Of a DNA stretch of 64,000 nt, positions 1 through 7,783 are shown piece by piece (the first letter of the stretch is position 1; every line of letters starts with the position of its first letter). A program made the position numbers and the translations under genes. Below the pieces are notes generated by a model. That model did not search any database. It had not been told where the DNA came from and worked only from the letters and a program-made list of their open reading frames with translations. This DNA is from Luteitalea pratensis (GTDB lineage: Bacteria; Acidobacteriota; Vicinamibacteria; Vicinamibacterales; Vicinamibacteraceae): the NCBI RefSeq assembly GCF_001618865.1, contig NZ_CP015136.1, forward strand, positions 6,483,001-6,547,000, written 5' to 3'.

Positions 1-149
1 CGTTGGCACCCTTCGACAACAGCGCCATCCTCAAGGAACTGTTTCCGGACAAGGAAAAGTTCGAATCGGAAGAACGGCGACGGTTCGAGGTGCTCGAGGC
101 GCACTGGGATCTCCCGGTGAAGCCCGAGAACCTGTCCGGCTGGAAGTAA
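1..149 (+). CDS. C-terminal end of an unidentified protein (partial)
   Basis: An open frame enters from the left edge (first full codon at 3) and stops at TAA 147-149, giving the last 48 residues of a protein. The tail is charged, with an EERRRFEVLEAHWDLPVK stretch, and ends in SGWK. It has no membrane segment or recognisable catalytic motif. It converges on the minus-strand tmk gene, 14 bp away, with no clear hairpin between them. I do not recognise the family from this fragment; that it is a real coding end rests on its codon usage and the clean stop. Confidence 0.55.
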   Translation, partial: LAPFDNSAILKELFPDKEKFESEERRRFEVLEAHWDLPVKPENLSGWK

Positions 150-163
150 CGGCTCCGCGCGCC

Positions 164-751
164 CTACAGGCCGCCGACGAGATCGATGACGTCGCGCGTG
201 ACATCGTCGCGGTCGCGTGCGGCGTCGACGACGTACCATCCCGGCGCCGCCGACGCCTGGCGAATGTAGCTGGCGCGCACCCGGCCGAGCAGGGCGAGGT
301 CCTGCTCGAACGCGTCGCGCTGCTGCTGCTTGCGAGCGGCGGCGACCTCAGGCGCGATGTCGAGCAGCACCGTCAGGTCCGCGGGCGGGAGCACGCGTTG
401 GATCAATCCGAGCCATTCCGGATCGAGTCCTTGCGCCTCGCCGTAGGCGATGGACGAGGCGAGATAGCGATCGCACACCACCCACTGCCCGGCCGCGAGC
501 GCAGTCTCGATTGCGGGCCGATGCTCGCACCTGTTCGCCACGAAGAGGAGTTGCAGGCAGTCGGGCGAGAACGCGCGCTGCCCGCTGAGGGCCGCGCCGA
601 TCTCGCGACCAATCGGCGTCCCGTAATCGGGAAAGTCGAAGCTGACAGCGCCGAGGCCGTTCGCGTTCAGCGCCTGCCGCAGGCGGAGGGCCTGCGTCTG
701 CTTGCCACTCTGGTCGAGCCCCTCGAAGGCGATGAGGCGGCCGCGTGTCAT
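164..751 (-). CDS. tmk: Thymidylate kinase
   Basis: This 195-residue protein is a dTMP kinase, which phosphorylates dTMP to dTDP in the cytoplasm for DNA synthesis. The P-loop is near residues 11-19 (GLDQSGKQT), followed by a DFPDYGTPIG substrate segment and the VVCDRYLASS motif near residue 91. The length is normal for the family. The start is the ATG at 751-749, which overlaps the stop of lysA as ATGA, so the two genes are translationally coupled. The same frame stays open a long way upstream across lysA, but that extension is arginine-rich shadow sequence. The P-loop reads DQSGKQ where many bacterial enzymes have EGxGKS/T, an unusual but still functional-looking variant. Confidence 0.93.
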   Translation of the reverse strand: MTRGRLIAFEGLDQSGKQTQALRLRQALNANGLGAVSFDFPDYGTPIGREIGAALSGQRAFSPDCLQLLFVANRCEHRPAIETALAAGQWVVCDRYLASSIAYGEAQGLDPEWLGLIQRVLPPADLTVLLDIAPEVAAARKQQQRDAFEQDLALLGRVRASYIRQASAAPGWYVVDAARDRDDVTRDVIDLVGGL

Positions 752-2007
752 GCCTGTTCGAGCGCGAACATGTCGTCGAGCGTCGGACGGCGACGAATCA
801 CCCGCCAGCTGCCGTCGGCTTCGACGAGCACTTCGGGAGGCAGCGGCCGGCGATTGTACGTGTTGGACATCACCGCGCCGTAGGCGCCGGCATCCATGAT
901 CGCCATCAGGTCGCCCACGTGTGGCTCCGGCAGTTCGCGGACACGGCCAAAGGTGTCGCTGCTCTCGCAGACCGGTCCGACGACGTCGCAGGGAACGAGC
1001 GGGCGGTCGGCGGCATGCACCGGCACGATGCGATGGAACGCGCCGTAGAGCGCAGGCCGCATCAATTCGGTCATGCCCGCGTCGAGGACGACGAAGCGTC
1101 CGCCGCCGGCGTGCGGTTTGACGTCGATGACGCGTGCGAGCAGCACGCCTGCCGGGCCAACCAGCGTGCGACCCGGTTCGACGATGAGCGTGAGGCCGGT
1201 GGGGCGGGCGACGTCGACGAGCGCCCGTGCGAAGGCCTCGTAGGTGGGCACGTCGCCGCCCTGCTCGTAGACGATGCCGAGGCCGCCGCCGAGGTCGAGA
1301 TGGGATAGCGGGAAGCCCTCCGCCCGCAGCGCCACGGCCAGGTCGGCGACCTTCCTGGCGGCGGCGCACAGCGGCCCGAGCGATGTGATTTGCGAGCCGA
1401 CGTGCACGTGCACGCCGATGATCTCGAGACCGGCCGCGTCGCGGCGGGCCCGCAACACCTCCGCGGCATCGTCGAGGGGGACGCCGAACTTGCTGGTCTT
1501 CAGGCCGGTGCTGATGTGCGGATGGCTTTGTGCGTCGACATCCGGGTTGACGCGAAGCGCCACCCGGACGCGGCGTCCCTGCGATCGGGCCAGCGCATCG
1601 ATCCGGTCGAGTTCGCCAGGGGATTCGGCGTTGATCGCTTTCAGGTCGAGCGAGACCGCCCGTTCCAGTTCCTGCGGCGACTTGCCGACGCCCGTGAAGA
1701 CGATCTGGTCGGGCCGGAACCCGGCGCGGGTTGCGAGCGCGATCTCACCGATGGAATTGGCGTCGGCATGTGCGCCCCCGTCGCGAATCAGGCGTGCGAT
1801 GGCGAGCGACGAATTCGCCTTCAGCGCGTAGTGAACTGCGTGAGGCCACGCACAGTCGGCCAGGGCCTGCTGCAATGCGGCGAGGCGCCGCGACACGACG
1901 GGCGCGCTGTACACGTAACAGGGGGTGCCCTCGGCGGCCGCGATGGGCTCGAGGGGGACCTGGTCGAGGGCGAAGACGGGAGCCTGCGTGGTGTCGAGTG
2001 CCGCCAC
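748..2007 (-). CDS. lysA: Diaminopimelate decarboxylase
   Basis: A PLP enzyme of 419 residues that decarboxylates meso-diaminopimelate to L-lysine, the last step of lysine synthesis. The PLP lysine is K63 in HYALKAN. Other hallmarks follow in order: HVHVGSQ, LDLGGGLG (phosphate-binding), EPGR, and the cross-subunit GPVCESSDTF segment with its catalytic cysteine, then GAYGAVMSNTYN. This is the fold-III alanine-racemase-like barrel plus a C-terminal beta domain, full length. It is the upstream gene of a two-gene operon with tmk. It diverges from the ECF sigma gene with only 58 bp between the starts, so both promoters must sit in or overlap that gap. Confidence 0.95.
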   Translation of the reverse strand: MAALDTTQAPVFALDQVPLEPIAAAEGTPCYVYSAPVVSRRLAALQQALADCAWPHAVHYALKANSSLAIARLIRDGGAHADANSIGEIALATRAGFRPDQIVFTGVGKSPQELERAVSLDLKAINAESPGELDRIDALARSQGRRVRVALRVNPDVDAQSHPHISTGLKTSKFGVPLDDAAEVLRARRDAAGLEIIGVHVHVGSQITSLGPLCAAARKVADLAVALRAEGFPLSHLDLGGGLGIVYEQGGDVPTYEAFARALVDVARPTGLTLIVEPGRTLVGPAGVLLARVIDVKPHAGGGRFVVLDAGMTELMRPALYGAFHRIVPVHAADRPLVPCDVVGPVCESSDTFGRVRELPEPHVGDLMAIMDAGAYGAVMSNTYNRRPLPPEVLVEADGSWRVIRRRPTLDDMFALEQA

Positions 2008-2065
2008 CCGTCGATCATACGCTGGAGGTGGACTGCCCTGATATCATGCGACCCGTCCCTCTTCC

Positions 2066-2692
2066 ATGACGTCTGACCCCACACAACCCCCCTCGGAAAT
2101 CGATGCGCTGATCGAGCGTTGCCTTGCCGGGGATCAGGATGCGTGGGTCCGCATCGTCCGTCAGCACTGGCGGAAGGTGTTCAACGTCGCCTACAAGTTC
2201 ACGGGCAAGCACGACGAAGCCGAAGACCTGACGCAGGACATCTTCGTCAAGATCTTCAAGTCGCTGCACACGTTCGACCGGCGCGCCAACTTCCAGACCT
2301 GGCTCATCAGCATCAGCAGGAACCTCTGCATCGACCATTACCGCAGCGTCAGGAAGGAGCGCGAGACCATCTCGCGCGACGTCGATTCGCGGGAGATGGG
2401 CACGGCGACGAAGGCTGAACCGGGTCCGCTCGCCGGCATCGAGCGCGAGGACCAGCGGGCCCTGTTGCGGCTCGCCCTCAACCAGCTCGCCCCGACCCTG
2501 CGGTCGGCGGTGCTGCTGCGCGACATCAAGGAATTGTCGTACCAGGAGATTGCCGTGATGCTCGACCTGCCCGAAGGGACGGTCAAGTCACGCATCAACC
2601 GGGGGAGGACGGAACTTGCCCGGCAGATCCGCCGTCTGCAGGAGTCGGGCCTCTCCACGCCGCGCCGCGCCACCGCTGGCCGACGCGAGTAG
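2066..2692 (+). CDS. ECF-type RNA polymerase sigma-70 factor
   Basis: A 208-residue sigma factor with region 2 near residues 25-100 (DEAEDLTQDIFVKIFKSL, then FQTWLISISRNLCIDHYR for -10 recognition) and region 4 near residues 145-195 (LSYQEIAVMLDLPEGTVKSR, a helix-turn-helix). There is no region 3, as expected for ECF (group 4) factors. A proline- and arginine-rich tail follows. It heads a tight plus-strand operon: a STAS protein starts 25 bp after its stop, then a 90-residue protein and a radical SAM enzyme. No membrane anti-sigma factor is adjacent. The STAS neighbour suggests regulation by partner switching, but that link is inferred from position only. Confidence 0.92.
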   Translation: MTSDPTQPPSEIDALIERCLAGDQDAWVRIVRQHWRKVFNVAYKFTGKHDEAEDLTQDIFVKIFKSLHTFDRRANFQTWLISISRNLCIDHYRSVRKERETISRDVDSREMGTATKAEPGPLAGIEREDQRALLRLALNQLAPTLRSAVLLRDIKELSYQEIAVMLDLPEGTVKSRINRGRTELARQIRRLQESGLSTPRRATAGRRE

Positions 2693-2717
2693 CGCTGGAA
2701 CGGAGCCAAGCGAAAAA

Positions 2718-3059
2718 ATGAACCTTACGACCGAGCAGCACGAGGACGTGGCAGTCGTCCGGGTCCACGAGGCCCGGATGGTGTATCCGATCCTGTCGGA
2801 TTTCGCCACCATCGTCACCGGGCTCGTGCAGCAGGGCCAGCGCAAGGTGCTGATCGACCTGACACCGGTGACCTACCTGGACAGCGCGACGATCGGCTGC
2901 CTGATGGACCTGTACCGGCAAATCAGTGGCGCGGGTGGCGAGGTGAAGCTTTCGGGCGTGCAGAAACGCGTCGAGACGATGCTGACGATGACCGGCACGC
3001 AGAACTTCATCGAGGTGCACCCCGACGCCGACAGTGCGTTGGCGAGTTTCGGAGCCTGA
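2718..3059 (+). CDS. STAS-domain protein (anti-anti-sigma factor type)
   Basis: This is a 113-residue single STAS domain. The phosphorylatable loop is YLDSATIGCLMDLYR near residues 54-68, with DS at the position where SpoIIAA-type proteins carry the serine phosphorylated by an anti-sigma kinase. The rest fits the alternating beta-alpha STAS fold (VAVVRV, KVLIDLTPVTYLDS, GEVKLSGV). The ATG at 2718 was chosen because the in-frame upstream extension is low-complexity arginine-rich sequence that overlaps the sigma gene. In known systems such proteins bind a serine kinase/anti-sigma factor. No such kinase is encoded nearby, so the partner is unknown. Confidence 0.87.
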   Translation: MNLTTEQHEDVAVVRVHEARMVYPILSDFATIVTGLVQQGQRKVLIDLTPVTYLDSATIGCLMDLYRQISGAGGEVKLSGVQKRVETMLTMTGTQNFIEVHPDADSALASFGA

Positions 3060-3064
3060 GACCC

Positions 3065-3337
3065 ATGCGCGCCATCAAGACCAGCACCGGCATCGACATC
3101 ACCCTGGACGGAGATCTGCTCGCAGTGGTCGAGACCCTCTTCCAGGAAGTGACCGTGCGCCACGAGCTGGCCCGGACCTTCGAGGACATGATGCGCGAGA
3201 TCCAGCACCTCGCCGATCAGCTGTCGCCCGACGAACTGCGCGCCTACTTCATCGAGAGCTTGTTCCTCAACACCGTCACCTACGAGAACGAGCGCCTCGG
3301 CGCGCTGCTCAAGAAGTTGCCCGACGACGATGTCTGA
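3065..3337 (+). CDS. Small conserved-looking hypothetical protein
   Basis: A 90-residue acidic, helical protein with no signal peptide or membrane segment (DLLAVVETLFQEVTVRHEL, then a leucine-rich helix ending LLKKLPDDDV). It starts 5 bp after the STAS stop, and its end overlaps the radical SAM start by 8 bp, so it is embedded in one translationally coupled operon. I do not recognise a family. Its placement suggests a small accessory or substrate-like protein working with either the STAS regulator or the radical SAM enzyme, but the sequence gives no direct proof. It lacks the Gly/Cys/Ser-rich composition of a typical RiPP precursor. Confidence 0.75.
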   Translation: MRAIKTSTGIDITLDGDLLAVVETLFQEVTVRHELARTFEDMMREIQHLADQLSPDELRAYFIESLFLNTVTYENERLGALLKKLPDDDV

Positions 3338-4691
3338 AAACCACCTCGCCACTCGCTTCACCTGCTCCTGGCCCTGGAGTACGGCCGTCCTCCTCTGTGA
3401 CGGCCGCGTCGTCTGCGGGTGTGCTGATCCCTACGGCAAGCGCGTGCTCGGGGACTCGCGCACCGGCACTATCGGCGAGGTCTGGAACGGCCCGACTGCG
3501 ACCCGCCTGCGCCAGGATCTCAATGCCGGCGGTTCGACGTTCTGCGGCGACTGCCCCCTCAAGCTGCCGCTCGAGGACCACGAAGCGGCGCCACAGCGAT
3601 CGCTGGCCGTCTCGCCGCTGCCGTCGCGCATGTACGTGGAATGCACGGCGGCGTGCAACGTCTCCTGCCTCGATTCGTGCTGCGCGCCAGAGACCGGCAT
3701 CACGAAGACGCGCCAGGCCGGCATGCTCGACGTCGACCTCTTCATGCGCGTGCTCGCCGAGGTCGGCCCGACGCTTGAGCGCATCGACTTCTTCAACTAT
3801 GGAGAAGCGTTCCTGCACAAGCGCGCTGTGGAGATGTGCGAGATCGTCAAGCGCGAGTATCCGCACATCTATCTCTACACATCCACCAACGGCGGCGCGT
3901 TGAACGAGGAGTCTGCTCGCCGGCTGGTGCGGTCGGGGATCGACGAGGTGACGTTCTCGGTGGACGGCGCCTCGCAGGACGTGTACGCGACGTACCGGCA
4001 GCGTGGCCGGTTCGATCACGTGATGAAGAACCTGCGCGCCGTGATGGACGAGAAGCGCGCGCTCGGGCGTGACGTGCCGTTCGTGAACTGGCGCTACATC
4101 CTCTTCAAATGGAACGACAACGACGCCGAGATGCAACGGGCGCGAACGCTGGCGACCGAGATCGGCGTCGATCGCCTGTGCTGGGAGATCACCGATCACC
4201 CGGAGCATGCGTTCTCCCGCCGCTTCGCGCCTGGCACCGACGACTGGCAGCGGATTCGTCACGAGGTGTGGGAAGACAATCACCTCGGCAACGCCATCAC
4301 TGGAGCCACGCCGCGGGCCCGCATCGAAGTGCGCGGGCCCTCGCGTGATGAATCGCTGGTCCATCGTGCCGGCGTGCCGCTCCCCCTCGACCTGCGCGTG
4401 CGAAACCTGAGCCAGCGCGCCTTTCCTCATACCGCGACGTATGGTCGTCGACTGGTGCGCGTCGGCGCGCAGTTGCTGGATGGCGACCGCACGCTCCGCG
4501 ACCGCGATTTCGTGCGCGCCTCGCTGCCGCACACGGTCGCCGCGGGCAGCTGGCAGGATCTCCGCATGGAGATCCCGCCGCTGGCCCCTGGCACGTACCA
4601 CCTGAAGCTGGATCTCGTGAGCGAGGGCATCGACTGGTTCGAGTCGTGCGGCTCCGAGGTAACGCTGCGGGAACTGCGCATCGAAGGGTAG
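3330..4691 (+). CDS. Radical SAM protein with N-terminal SPASM-like cysteines
   Basis: A 453-residue enzyme. The radical SAM cluster motif C-x3-C-x3-C is at C105, C109 and C113 (ECTAACNVSC). It is preceded, not followed, by a SPASM-like set of cysteines: C12, C23, C29, C31, C72 and C75. A TIM-barrel core follows (FFNYGEAFLH, YTSTNGG, FSVDGASQDVY). Residues 330-453 form a beta-sandwich like the C-terminal domain seen on some sugar-transferring or O-antigen export proteins (LDLVSEGIDWFES). Auxiliary Fe-S clusters in SPASM proteins usually serve peptide or sugar modification. The substrate here is unknown. The start overlaps the 90-residue gene. The TAG stop lies in the first GTAG of a REPIN-like repeat. 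Confidence 0.88.
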   Translation: MSENHLATRFTCSWPWSTAVLLCDGRVVCGCADPYGKRVLGDSRTGTIGEVWNGPTATRLRQDLNAGGSTFCGDCPLKLPLEDHEAAPQRSLAVSPLPSRMYVECTAACNVSCLDSCCAPETGITKTRQAGMLDVDLFMRVLAEVGPTLERIDFFNYGEAFLHKRAVEMCEIVKREYPHIYLYTSTNGGALNEESARRLVRSGIDEVTFSVDGASQDVYATYRQRGRFDHVMKNLRAVMDEKRALGRDVPFVNWRYILFKWNDNDAEMQRARTLATEIGVDRLCWEITDHPEHAFSRRFAPGTDDWQRIRHEVWEDNHLGNAITGATPRARIEVRGPSRDESLVHRAGVPLPLDLRVRNLSQRAFPHTATYGRRLVRVGAQLLDGDRTLRDRDFVRASLPHTVAAGSWQDLRMEIPPLAPGTYHLKLDLVSEGIDWFESCGSEVTLRELRIEG

Positions 4692-4697
4692 GGGACG

Positions 4698-4792
4698 GTA
4701 GGGGCCGCTCCCCGAGCGGCCCGCTCACGGCGCGTTCGGGGAACCCGCCGCCCGGCGAAGCCGGACATCGGCGGGTCTATGACGCGCCCTAC
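4698..4792. repeat. REPIN-like hairpin pair, copy 1
   Basis: This begins GGTAGGGGCC just after the radical SAM stop. The first hairpin has stems 4702-4710 and 4714-4722 (GGGCCGCTC / GAGCGGCCC, loop CCC). The second has stems 4744-4750 and 4769-4775 (CCCGCCG / CGGCGGG), with a nested CCGGC-GAA-GCCGG stem between them. The element closes with CCCTAC near 4787-4792. The second hairpin, including about 22 nt reading from GCCGGAC to GGGTCT, recurs at 5629-5663 on the other side of the next gene, in the same orientation. It also lies between convergent genes, where its RNA could act as a terminator. Confidence 0.7.
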
Positions 4793-4813
4793 GATCGGAA
4801 TTCCGATCCTGAC

Positions 4814-5464
4814 TCAGTTCGCGAAATGCGTCGCCACGTTGCGCGCGACGAGGGCGTCCGACTTGGCCATTTCCTTGGCCTTCTGCAGGTGCTCCGCGTG
4901 CTGCGCACGCGTGGCTGGCGACTCGGTGATCAGCGCCGCCGCGAACTGGATGCCCGCGTCGTTGGGCATCTGCGCCAGCGCCGCCTTCACGAGCGCGTAG
5001 CCATCGACGCCGTCGATGGTCGCCTTGACCGCTACGCCGCGCTGTCCGAGCTGGCGGTAGGTCTCTACCAGGTAGCCGTAGTCGAAGGATGCCAGCCCCT
5101 CGGCCGGCGTCTTCGGCATCTTCGTCGTTCGAGCCTCGAGCGCGGAGAGCAAGCGCGTGGCGATGGCCTTGTCGTCGACCGAGTAGGCCGAAGCGCGACG
5201 CAGCGTCTCCATGCGCACGATGACGGGTGTCCTGGGCGTCAGCAACGCGAGCGTGTCGTCGACCAGCTTCGAGCGGTCGTAGGACGGCAGCGTCGCCTGC
5301 CAGGCGCTCCAGCCATTCTGCGTGTCGCCGAACGGGAGCGACTGCGCCGTGCCGATGTCGAACGGATGGCAGATGAGCGGCGGGCCGGCAAGAGCCGGAC
5401 CAGCCGAAGTGATGAGCAGCGCAACAACTCCCAGGGCACTGGCGACCGATGGCATTCTGGACAT
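4814..5464 (-). CDS. Exported hypothetical protein
   Basis: A 216-residue secreted protein. The signal peptide covers about residues 1-26 (VVALLITSAGPALA, cleavage before GPPLICHP). The mature part is helical (LVDDTLALLTPRTPVIVRMETLRRA, then repeated Ala/Leu helices). It resembles an alpha-solenoid without a clear TPR consensus. The start at 5464 was chosen for the AGGAGG 4 bp upstream; an ATG 18 nt further up lacks one. I do not recognise a family. It is a single gene between REPIN-like repeats 1 and 2, which share a hairpin in direct orientation. The arrangement resembles a gene bracketed by two repeat copies. Confidence 0.75.
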   Translation of the reverse strand: MSRMPSVASALGVVALLITSAGPALAGPPLICHPFDIGTAQSLPFGDTQNGWSAWQATLPSYDRSKLVDDTLALLTPRTPVIVRMETLRRASAYSVDDKAIATRLLSALEARTTKMPKTPAEGLASFDYGYLVETYRQLGQRGVAVKATIDGVDGYALVKAALAQMPNDAGIQFAAALITESPATRAQHAEHLQKAKEMAKSDALVARNVATHFAN

Positions 5465-5535
5465 GTGACCTCCTGCAAGCAATGAGTGACCGATGTAAGG
5501 AGGACGAGGGCGGCAGCAGAGTGTTAACCACCTCG

Positions 5536-5611
5536 ACGAACGTTGAACGTTGAACGCCGAACGTTGACGGAACGCCGACCAACCCTGAATGTTGAACGTT
5601 TAGCGCCGAAG
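5536..5611. repeat. GAACGTTGAACG/GAACGCCGAACG degenerate word array
   Basis: Repeated 6-bp words GAACGT, TGAACG and CCGAAC, spaced irregularly, make up about 75 bp. The same words recur at 32721-32770, and inside coding sequence at 13430-13466 (complementary strand) and 39434-39465. No flanking direct duplication was seen. Confidence 0.7.
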
Positions 5612-5628
5612 CAGGGTCCGTTCCCGAG

Positions 5629-5708
5629 CCCGCCGCTCGGCGGAGCCGGACATCGGCGGGTCTCCAACGCAGCATTCAGCAGGCCGGGCTCGGAGAGCCC
5701 GGCCTACC
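5629..5708. repeat. REPIN-like hairpin pair, copy 2
   Basis: The first hairpin has stems 5629-5635 and 5654-5660 (CCCGCCG / CGGCGGG), with the same interior as copy 1. The second is a near-perfect stem at 5682-5691 and 5695-5704 (GGCCGGGCTC, loop GGA, GAGCCCGGCC), followed by TACC. The terminal CTACC matches the closing end of the elements at 35779 and 42403. Confidence 0.7.
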
Positions 5709-5767
5709 TCAAGCATTGGAACGTCAAGATCGGCGAAGAACGTAGCCCGCAGGCTGCAGGCCGTAGG

Positions 5768-5806
5768 CGTCAAGCCTCAAGCCTTAAGCCTCAAGCCTCA
5801 AGCGTT
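5768..5806. repeat. CAAGCCT tandem word array
   Basis: Five to six near-perfect copies of CAAGCCT(T) run directly into the TTA (complement of TAA) that ends the FecR-like gene. This is a short tandem repeat with a unit of 7 bp. Confidence 0.7.
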
Positions 5807-5809
5807 CAG

Positions 5810-6841
5810 TTACGGGTTCCACTTCTGGCGCCAGGTGCGCCACCAGTCGGCTGTGCCGAGATCGAGGGCGTCCCACCAGGCATCGCGCATGTCGCGGTTG
5901 CCGGCGAGGACGCCGTCGCGTGTCACGCCCGGCGGCATCGGCGCCAGGGCCGACAGGCGATCAACGACCAGCGGCTCGAGCGACACATCCACGCGATCGA
6001 GGAGGTGCCAGAGCGTCAAGGCATCCTCGGGCCGTGCCTCGCGCAGCACCGTCTCGAGCGGGGCGGCCTGGGCCGCGGCGTCATCGACCTGATCGATGGT
6101 GTCGATGGCGGCACGCAGCGCGGCGCTGGCCTCGGCGTAGGTGGGCGTGCCGGGGCCCCGGCCAGGGTACGTTCGCCCGGTGGCGCCTGCAGGAATGAAC
6201 GCCTCGCGCCCGTTGTGCTCGAACCCGACCCACCCGCCCTGCACCGTGATCAGGCCGACGCCGTGCGAGTTGATCGTCAACGTGTATGCGCAGCCAAGAT
6301 CGATCGCCGTCGCCGACGGCGTATCGATGACGAACTGGCCCGCAGGCGCCCAGATCTGCGCCTGGATCGTGCCGGTCACGAGTTCGGCGCGATGCTCACC
6401 CGGCGTGGCCGTCACGAGGCGCAGCCGAGAGCCGGGCTCGACCTCGAGACGGCCGATGCGGCCGACGAACACGACTGCAGACGAGCGCGCGTCGGTCTCC
6501 AGCCAGCGGCCGGGTACGAGCTGCGAATGGCGCGCGAGCGGCGCCGCGGCGATGGTCGGCATGCCCTCGACGCGGGCCACGCGCCAGGGGTCACCTGGCA
6601 ACTCCTGGCGTGGCGTGAGCCATGCGGTGCCGATCGAGATCAACGCGAGCGCGGCGGCGGCCAGCCATGTGCGCCAGGACACGGCCGTCTCGTTCGACAC
6701 ACGCGTCCCAGGCAACGCGAGCGGTGCCCACTCCTCGGCCGACGGGGCGGCGAATTGTGCGAGCAGCGCCTCGAGGCGCGCCACGTCCTCATCGGGCGGT
6801 CCCGTGCGGTCCCAGAGATACTCGTCGTCCATCGGCTCCAT
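5810..6841 (-). CDS. FecR-domain protein with N-terminal membrane anchor
   Basis: A 343-residue protein. A cytoplasmic N-terminus of about 60 residues is followed by a transmembrane helix (TWLAAAALALISIGTAWL) and a periplasmic FecR-like beta domain (SRLRLVTATPGEHRAELVTGTI, FVIDTPSATAIDLGCAYTL, VGFEHNGREAFIPAGATG). A helical C-terminal part ends in TADWWRTWRQKWNP. In the FecI/FecR family the cytoplasmic part binds the cognate ECF sigma factor, and here that factor is encoded immediately upstream, with TGATG overlap of stop and start. The ATG at 6841 was chosen on that coupling. No TonB receptor is adjacent, so an iron role is not supported. Similar acidobacterial sigma/FecR pairs exist without transport genes. 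Confidence 0.87.
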   Translation of the reverse strand: MEPMDDEYLWDRTGPPDEDVARLEALLAQFAAPSAEEWAPLALPGTRVSNETAVSWRTWLAAAALALISIGTAWLTPRQELPGDPWRVARVEGMPTIAAAPLARHSQLVPGRWLETDARSSAVVFVGRIGRLEVEPGSRLRLVTATPGEHRAELVTGTIQAQIWAPAGQFVIDTPSATAIDLGCAYTLTINSHGVGLITVQGGWVGFEHNGREAFIPAGATGRTYPGRGPGTPTYAEASAALRAAIDTIDQVDDAAAQAAPLETVLREARPEDALTLWHLLDRVDVSLEPLVVDRLSALAPMPPGVTRDGVLAGNRDMRDAWWDALDLGTADWWRTWRQKWNP

Positions 6842-7485
6842 CAGCGGGTCCTCGTCGCAGCAGTGCCATCGAGCGCCTGCCGTAACAGCTTCATGCCCCG
6901 GCACAGGTTGACGCGCACCGAATCGGGCGTGAGACCGGTCGAACGGGCGATCTCCGGCCCCGTCATTCCCTCCACGAGCCGCAGGACCAGCGTGTCGCGG
7001 TAGGCCTCGGGGAGTGTCCGAATCGCCGCGATGGCCCGCTGCGCCTCGAGATGGTCAACGGCGCTGGCCTCCTGCTCGCGTGCATGGCGGCGACCGCGCG
7101 GTCCCGCACGTGCGTCATCGCCGGCTTCCGCATCGAGCGATTCCAGCGGCCGTTGCCGACGCACGTGATCGATGCGCAGGTGACGCGCGATCGTGACCAC
7201 CCATCCGCCGAACGCGGCCGGGTCACGCAACGTGCCGAGCTGCCGCCACGCCGTCAGGAAGACCTCCTGCACGAGGTCCTCGACGTCGGTCCGTGTCGCC
7301 AGGCCGAGCAGGACACCATGCACGAACCGCGCGTGTCGACGGTAGAGGGTGTCGAACGACGCAGCGTCACCCGACTGGGCCGCTTGCACGAACGGCACAT
7401 CGTCTTGCGGCGACCACGCGGACGCGCGATCGGCCGGACGCTCTGCGGGACAGTGAGACACCAGCTGTGTTGAGGACGGTACCAC
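6841..7485 (-). CDS. ECF-type RNA polymerase sigma-70 factor
   Basis: A 214-residue ECF sigma factor. Region 2 contains DVEDLVQEVFLTAWRQL and FGGWVVTIARHLRIDHVRR. After an Arg-rich linker, region 4 carries the helix-turn-helix (LPEAYRDTLVLRLVEGMTG, IARSTGLTPDSVRVNLCRG). It is followed directly by the FecR-like membrane protein, so the pair probably forms a sigma/anti-sigma module. The far N-terminus (about 25 residues before the first sigma helix) is weakly constrained, and an internal start is possible. Immediately upstream is a long ACCGGG-type repeat array, which leaves little unique DNA for a promoter. Confidence 0.9.
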   Translation of the reverse strand: MVPSSTQLVSHCPAERPADRASAWSPQDDVPFVQAAQSGDAASFDTLYRRHARFVHGVLLGLATRTDVEDLVQEVFLTAWRQLGTLRDPAAFGGWVVTIARHLRIDHVRRQRPLESLDAEAGDDARAGPRGRRHAREQEASAVDHLEAQRAIAAIRTLPEAYRDTLVLRLVEGMTGPEIARSTGLTPDSVRVNLCRGMKLLRQALDGTAATRTR

Positions 7486-7507
7486 CAGGGGGAAGTGTTA
7501 ACAGACA

Positions 7508-7677
7508 CGGGCACCGGGCACCGGGCACCGGGTACCGGGCACCGGGTACCGGGCACCGGGTGCGCGCCCTCAACACGCCCGGCAGATCCAATTGTCGCCG
7601 CGCACCGGGCATCGGGCACCGGGCACCGGGCACAAGGTACGGGGGTACGGGGGAGGGCGTACGGGTACTGAGTACCG
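7508..7677. repeat. ACCGGGC/ACCGGGT tandem word array
   Basis: About a dozen copies of a 7-bp unit, alternating CACCGGG and TACCGGG, are interrupted by a unique stretch (about 7565-7600) and then resume. The same unit makes up 43544-43590, upstream of another minus-strand gene. The alternating C/T gives internal GGTACC palindromes. There are no spacers of constant length, so this is not a CRISPR array. Confidence 0.85.
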
Positions 7678-7783
7678 GCGACCGAACGAACTCTTGCCTG
7701 TCGAAGGGAAAGTTGGAAGGAGACTGGAGAAAACGAAGGCCGACGGCCGAATGACGAAGGCCGAGGCGAAAGGGCGGAGGCCG

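Larger units (their letters stand above)
5465..5809. other. 345-bp gap filled with repeats
   Basis: No coding sequence is supported here. It contains, in order, the ribosome-binding site of the exported protein (minus strand), an AACGTTGAACG-type word array (5536-5611), a REPIN-like hairpin pair (5629-5708) and a CAAGCCT word array (5768-5806) that abuts the stop codon of the FecR-like gene. Only about 70 bp next to the exported-protein start are free of repeats and available as its promoter. Confidence 0.75.

Noticed and set aside
5810-7485. Iron-siderophore regulation (FecI/FecR)
   Set aside because: The sigma/FecR pair is real, but no TonB receptor, siderophore or Fur-box-like sequence is adjacent, so an iron role is not supported.
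7508-7677. CRISPR array
   Set aside because: The unit is a 7-bp word without constant-length unique spacers, and there are no cas genes in the window.
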